Assembly (NCBI RefSeq): GCF_000970675.1
Contig: NZ_LAJA01000010.1
Coordinates: 62,001 to 126,000, forward strand
Source of the DNA: Domibacillus tundrae
Lineage (GTDB): Bacteria > Bacillota > Bacilli > Bacillales > Domibacillaceae
DNA length: 64,000 nucleotides
Reading direction: 5' to 3'
Every line of letters begins with the position of its first letter. The first letter of the stretch is position 1. This document shows, in pieces, positions 61,617-64,000 of the stretch. The notes below the pieces were generated by a model, which did no database searches, was not told the DNA's origin, and saw nothing but the letters and a program-made list of their open reading frames with translations. The translations under genes were made by a program, and so were the position numbers.

Positions 61617-64000
61617 ATGGAAAACTTTATCGAAAACCTGCAAGGTTCTTTATACAAAGGCTTTATCAATCAAAATGAATTAAAGCCGGGCAACTTCAAG
61701 CCACAGCTCCTCATTAACAATGCGAAACGAAACGAAAATGTCCTTACCACTATTTTAGAAGAATTGGATAAAAGTCAGTCATTCCTTTTTTCAGTGGCGT
61801 TTATTACCGAAAGCGGGCTCGCAACATTAAAAGCGAAACTATTGGATTTGCATCAAAAAGGCATTCGTGGACGTATTTTAACATCGACTTTTTTGAATTT
61901 CAACCAGCCAAAAGTATTTAGCGAATTAATGAAAATCGAAAATATTGAAGTTCGAACGACCGATATAAAAGGATTTCATGCCAAAGGCTACATTTTCGAC
62001 CATGGCCGTTCATTTTCGCTGATCGTTGGCAGTTCAAATTTAACAGCACACGCTTTAAAAGTAAATTATGAGTGGAACGTCAAGCTCACTTCACACGAAA
62101 ATGGTGAAATCGTCCATCACTTTAAAGACCAATTTGAAAATGTGTGGGAAAAAGCGGAGACGTTAACTCAAGAATGGATTGACCGCTATGAAGTGATATA
62201 CAGCGCAACGCATGAGCAGCGTGCGATGCAGCAAGTCATCGATCCGCCAACGAATTATGAGACAAATTCGATTCAAAAAGCGTTAGAAATTAAGCCGAAT
62301 AAAATGCAGGAAACAGCTCTTCAACAAATTCAATCGCTTCGAAATGAACAAAAACAAAAAGCATTAGTCATTTCTGCAACCGGTACAGGGAAAACGTATT
62401 TGTCGGCTTTCGACGTGCGCGCTTTTCGACCAAAGCGAATGCTGTTTGTGGTACACCGTGAACAAATTTTGCAAAAAGCGATGAAGGACTTCCAAACCAT
62501 TTTAGGCGGAGCAGAAGACGACTTTGGAATTTTATCTGGTACATCAAAACAAGTTCAAGCGCGGTATTTATTTGCGACGATTCAAACAATATCGAAACGA
62601 GACGTCTTACAGCAATTTGATCGAGAAGCTTTTGATTACATTTTAATTGATGAAGTACATAAAGCGGGGGCTGAGTCGTACCTTCGTGTTATTAACCACT
62701 TCCAACCAGCTTTTTTAATGGGGATGACGGCGACACCGGAACGGACCGATGACTTTAATATTTACGAGTTGTTTGACTATAACATTGCATATGAAATTCG
62801 GTTGCAGGAAGCACTTGAAGAAGACATGCTTTGTCCGTTTCACTATTTCGGCGTCACCGATTTAGAGATCAATGGAGAAGTGATTGACGAAACGACGACG
62901 TTTATGCAACTCGTTTCTGAAAACCGAATCAATCATATTATTGATAAAATTGGTTACTATGGCTATTCGGGTAAAACAGTAAAAGGCCTTATGTTTTGCA
63001 GTCGAAAAGAAGAAGCGAAAGAATTGTCAGTGAAACTAAACGAGCGAGGGTATCGAACAGTTGCGTTGACTGGAGATGACGGGCAAGAAGAGCGCTTTCG
63101 TCGAGTAGAGGATCTTGAAAATGGGAAATTGGATTATATCTTAACCGTTGATATCTTCAATGAAGGAATCGACATTCCATGTATTAATCAAGTTGTAATG
63201 CTTCGTCAAACGCAGTCTAGCATTGTCTTTATTCAGCAGCTCGGCCGCGGCTTGCGTAAGCACGACTCAAAAGAATTCGTCACGATTATAGATTTTATCG
63301 GCAATTACAAGAACAATTACATGATTCCAGTGGCACTTTCAGGGGATCAGTCTCAAAATAAAGATAACATCCGTCGGAAAACTGCTGAAACGAATTATAT
63401 TAGCGGTGCTTCAACCATTAACTTTGAAGAAATCGCCCGGAAGCAGATTTTTAAAGCGATTAATAATAGCACATTAAACACTGCTAAATTATTAAAAGAG
63501 GCTTTTGTTAATTTGAAAAATAAAATAGGTCACGTACCACTTTTACATGATTTTGTAGCAAATCACTCCATTGATCCGATTGTGATCGCAGAAAAATACA
63601 ATACGTATTACCATTTTTTAATCAGCATAAAAGAAAAAACACCTGTATTGTCTTTATACGAACAGCACGTATTAACGATGTTGTCACTTGAAGTGTTGAA
63701 CGGAAAACGGCGACATGAAGTTCTTTTGTTGGATCAATTACTAGGGCAAAAACAAGTGAGCCATGATACATATTTGAGTATCTTACGTGAAAATGAGTGT
63801 ACAGTAGACGACCAAACGATTGAATCCGTTCAGCGTATCGTTGATTTATCGTTCTTTAATCAAGCGACACAAAAAAAGTATGGTGATGAACCGATTGTAG
63901 TAGTTAAAGGCGATATTTATAAGCTGAATGAAAAAATTCAACAAAGCCTATCTGAGAATTTATTTTTTGAAACACTCATAAAAGATGTTATTGAAACAGC
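61617..64000 (+). CDS. PLD-nuclease / SF2 helicase fusion (DUF3427 type), 3' partial
   Basis: Open from ATG 61617 to the window edge, at least 794 aa. Residues about 40-185 are a phospholipase-D-like nuclease domain with FHAKGYIF (His121, Lys123) and GSSNLTAHAL. An SF2 helicase follows: Walker A SATGTGKT (253-260), DEVH (345-348), TATPER (371-376), and motif VI QQLGRGLRKHD. The part after about residue 590 resembles the DUF3427 region of such proteins. ATG 61617 has TTTGGTGAT upstream, a modest site. Architecture suggests DNA processing, possibly restriction-like defence; the true C-terminus and partners are outside the window. Confidence 0.85.
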   Translation, partial: MENFIENLQGSLYKGFINQNELKPGNFKPQLLINNAKRNENVLTTILEELDKSQSFLFSVAFITESGLATLKAKLLDLHQKGIRGRILTSTFLNFNQPKVFSELMKIENIEVRTTDIKGFHAKGYIFDHGRSFSLIVGSSNLTAHALKVNYEWNVKLTSHENGEIVHHFKDQFENVWEKAETLTQEWIDRYEVIYSATHEQRAMQQVIDPPTNYETNSIQKALEIKPNKMQETALQQIQSLRNEQKQKALVISATGTGKTYLSAFDVRAFRPKRMLFVVHREQILQKAMKDFQTILGGAEDDFGILSGTSKQVQARYLFATIQTISKRDVLQQFDREAFDYILIDEVHKAGAESYLRVINHFQPAFLMGMTATPERTDDFNIYELFDYNIAYEIRLQEALEEDMLCPFHYFGVTDLEINGEVIDETTTFMQLVSENRINHIIDKIGYYGYSGKTVKGLMFCSRKEEAKELSVKLNERGYRTVALTGDDGQEERFRRVEDLENGKLDYILTVDIFNEGIDIPCINQVVMLRQTQSSIVFIQQLGRGLRKHDSKEFVTIIDFIGNYKNNYMIPVALSGDQSQNKDNIRRKTAETNYISGASTINFEEIARKQIFKAINNSTLNTAKLLKEAFVNLKNKIGHVPLLHDFVANHSIDPIVIAEKYNTYYHFLISIKEKTPVLSLYEQHVLTMLSLEVLNGKRRHEVLLLDQLLGQKQVSHDTYLSILRENECTVDDQTIESVQRIVDLSFFNQATQKKYGDEPIVVVKGDIYKLNEKIQQSLSENLFFETLIKDVIET

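Overview
The window looks like chromosomal DNA from a member of the Bacillaceae (Bacillota). This rests on strong GGAGG-type ribosome binding sites, frequent GTG/TTG starts, rho-independent terminators, and Bacillus-type regulatory sites: a TnrA/GlnR box, CcpA cre sites, an MhqR-like palindrome, a sigma-54 (SigL) promoter before a rocE-like gene and a Fur box. I cannot name the species. No rRNA, tRNA, CRISPR array, intact transposase or phage gene was seen.

Layout. 1-240: tail of an MDR alcohol dehydrogenase. 419-5162: muropeptide salvage (murR, murQ, murP, mupG) followed by an HPr gene. 5241-5552: small IscA-fold protein. 5587-10618: urea ABC importer urtABCDE behind a perfect TnrA box. 10815-16388: urease ureABCEFGD plus a NicO/UreH-type nickel permease, so urea import, hydrolysis and nickel supply sit together. 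16394-20176: a GC-rich dispersed repeat, a luciferase-like oxidoreductase, two small genes and an MhqA/MhqO-type ring-cleaving dioxygenase. 21018-34212: aromatic catabolic island. It holds a two-component FADH2 monooxygenase, intradiol catechol dioxygenase, stand-alone FAD synthetase, two flavin reductases, enol-lactonase-like hydrolase, double-domain CMD protein, 3-oxoadipate CoA-transferase, muconate cycloisomerase, thiolase, soluble chemoreceptor, and a regulator joining an XylR/DmpR-type phenol sensor to a PucR-type output. This reads as phenol -> catechol -> beta-ketoadipate -> succinyl-CoA + acetyl-CoA, with no recognisable muconolactone isomerase. 34483-41554: mannitol PTS locus (mtlA, an inserted MFS exporter, mtlR, mtlF, mtlD). 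41903-53385: mixed housekeeping and accessory genes (SulP transporter, UspA, cyclomaltodextrinase, PduL, YihY, a lipoprotein sugar dehydrogenase, a DsbA-like protein) and two internally deleted gene remnants. 53574-60960: transporters (RocE, AEC, acetate, split ThrE, EamA), a monoglyceride-lipase-like hydrolase and FhuF. 61068-64000: a 37-aa Cys/Lys-rich protein and a PLD-nuclease/SF2-helicase fusion running off the window.

The most unusual non-coding signal is a set of five intergenic arrays of degenerate ~20-21-nt tandem repeats (about 41568, 48980, 51278, 59181 and 61271). Four of them begin within about 15 nt of a stop codon. Each has its own 6-nt head, and several share an AAATCGG-like tail. 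A second dispersed element is a GC-rich palindromic MITE-like repeat (16547-16780, 46070-46483, weaker at 20334-20475). Other points are the chimeric aromatic regulator, the missing CatC, a structured murQ leader, and two adjacent genes that each kept only their two ends.
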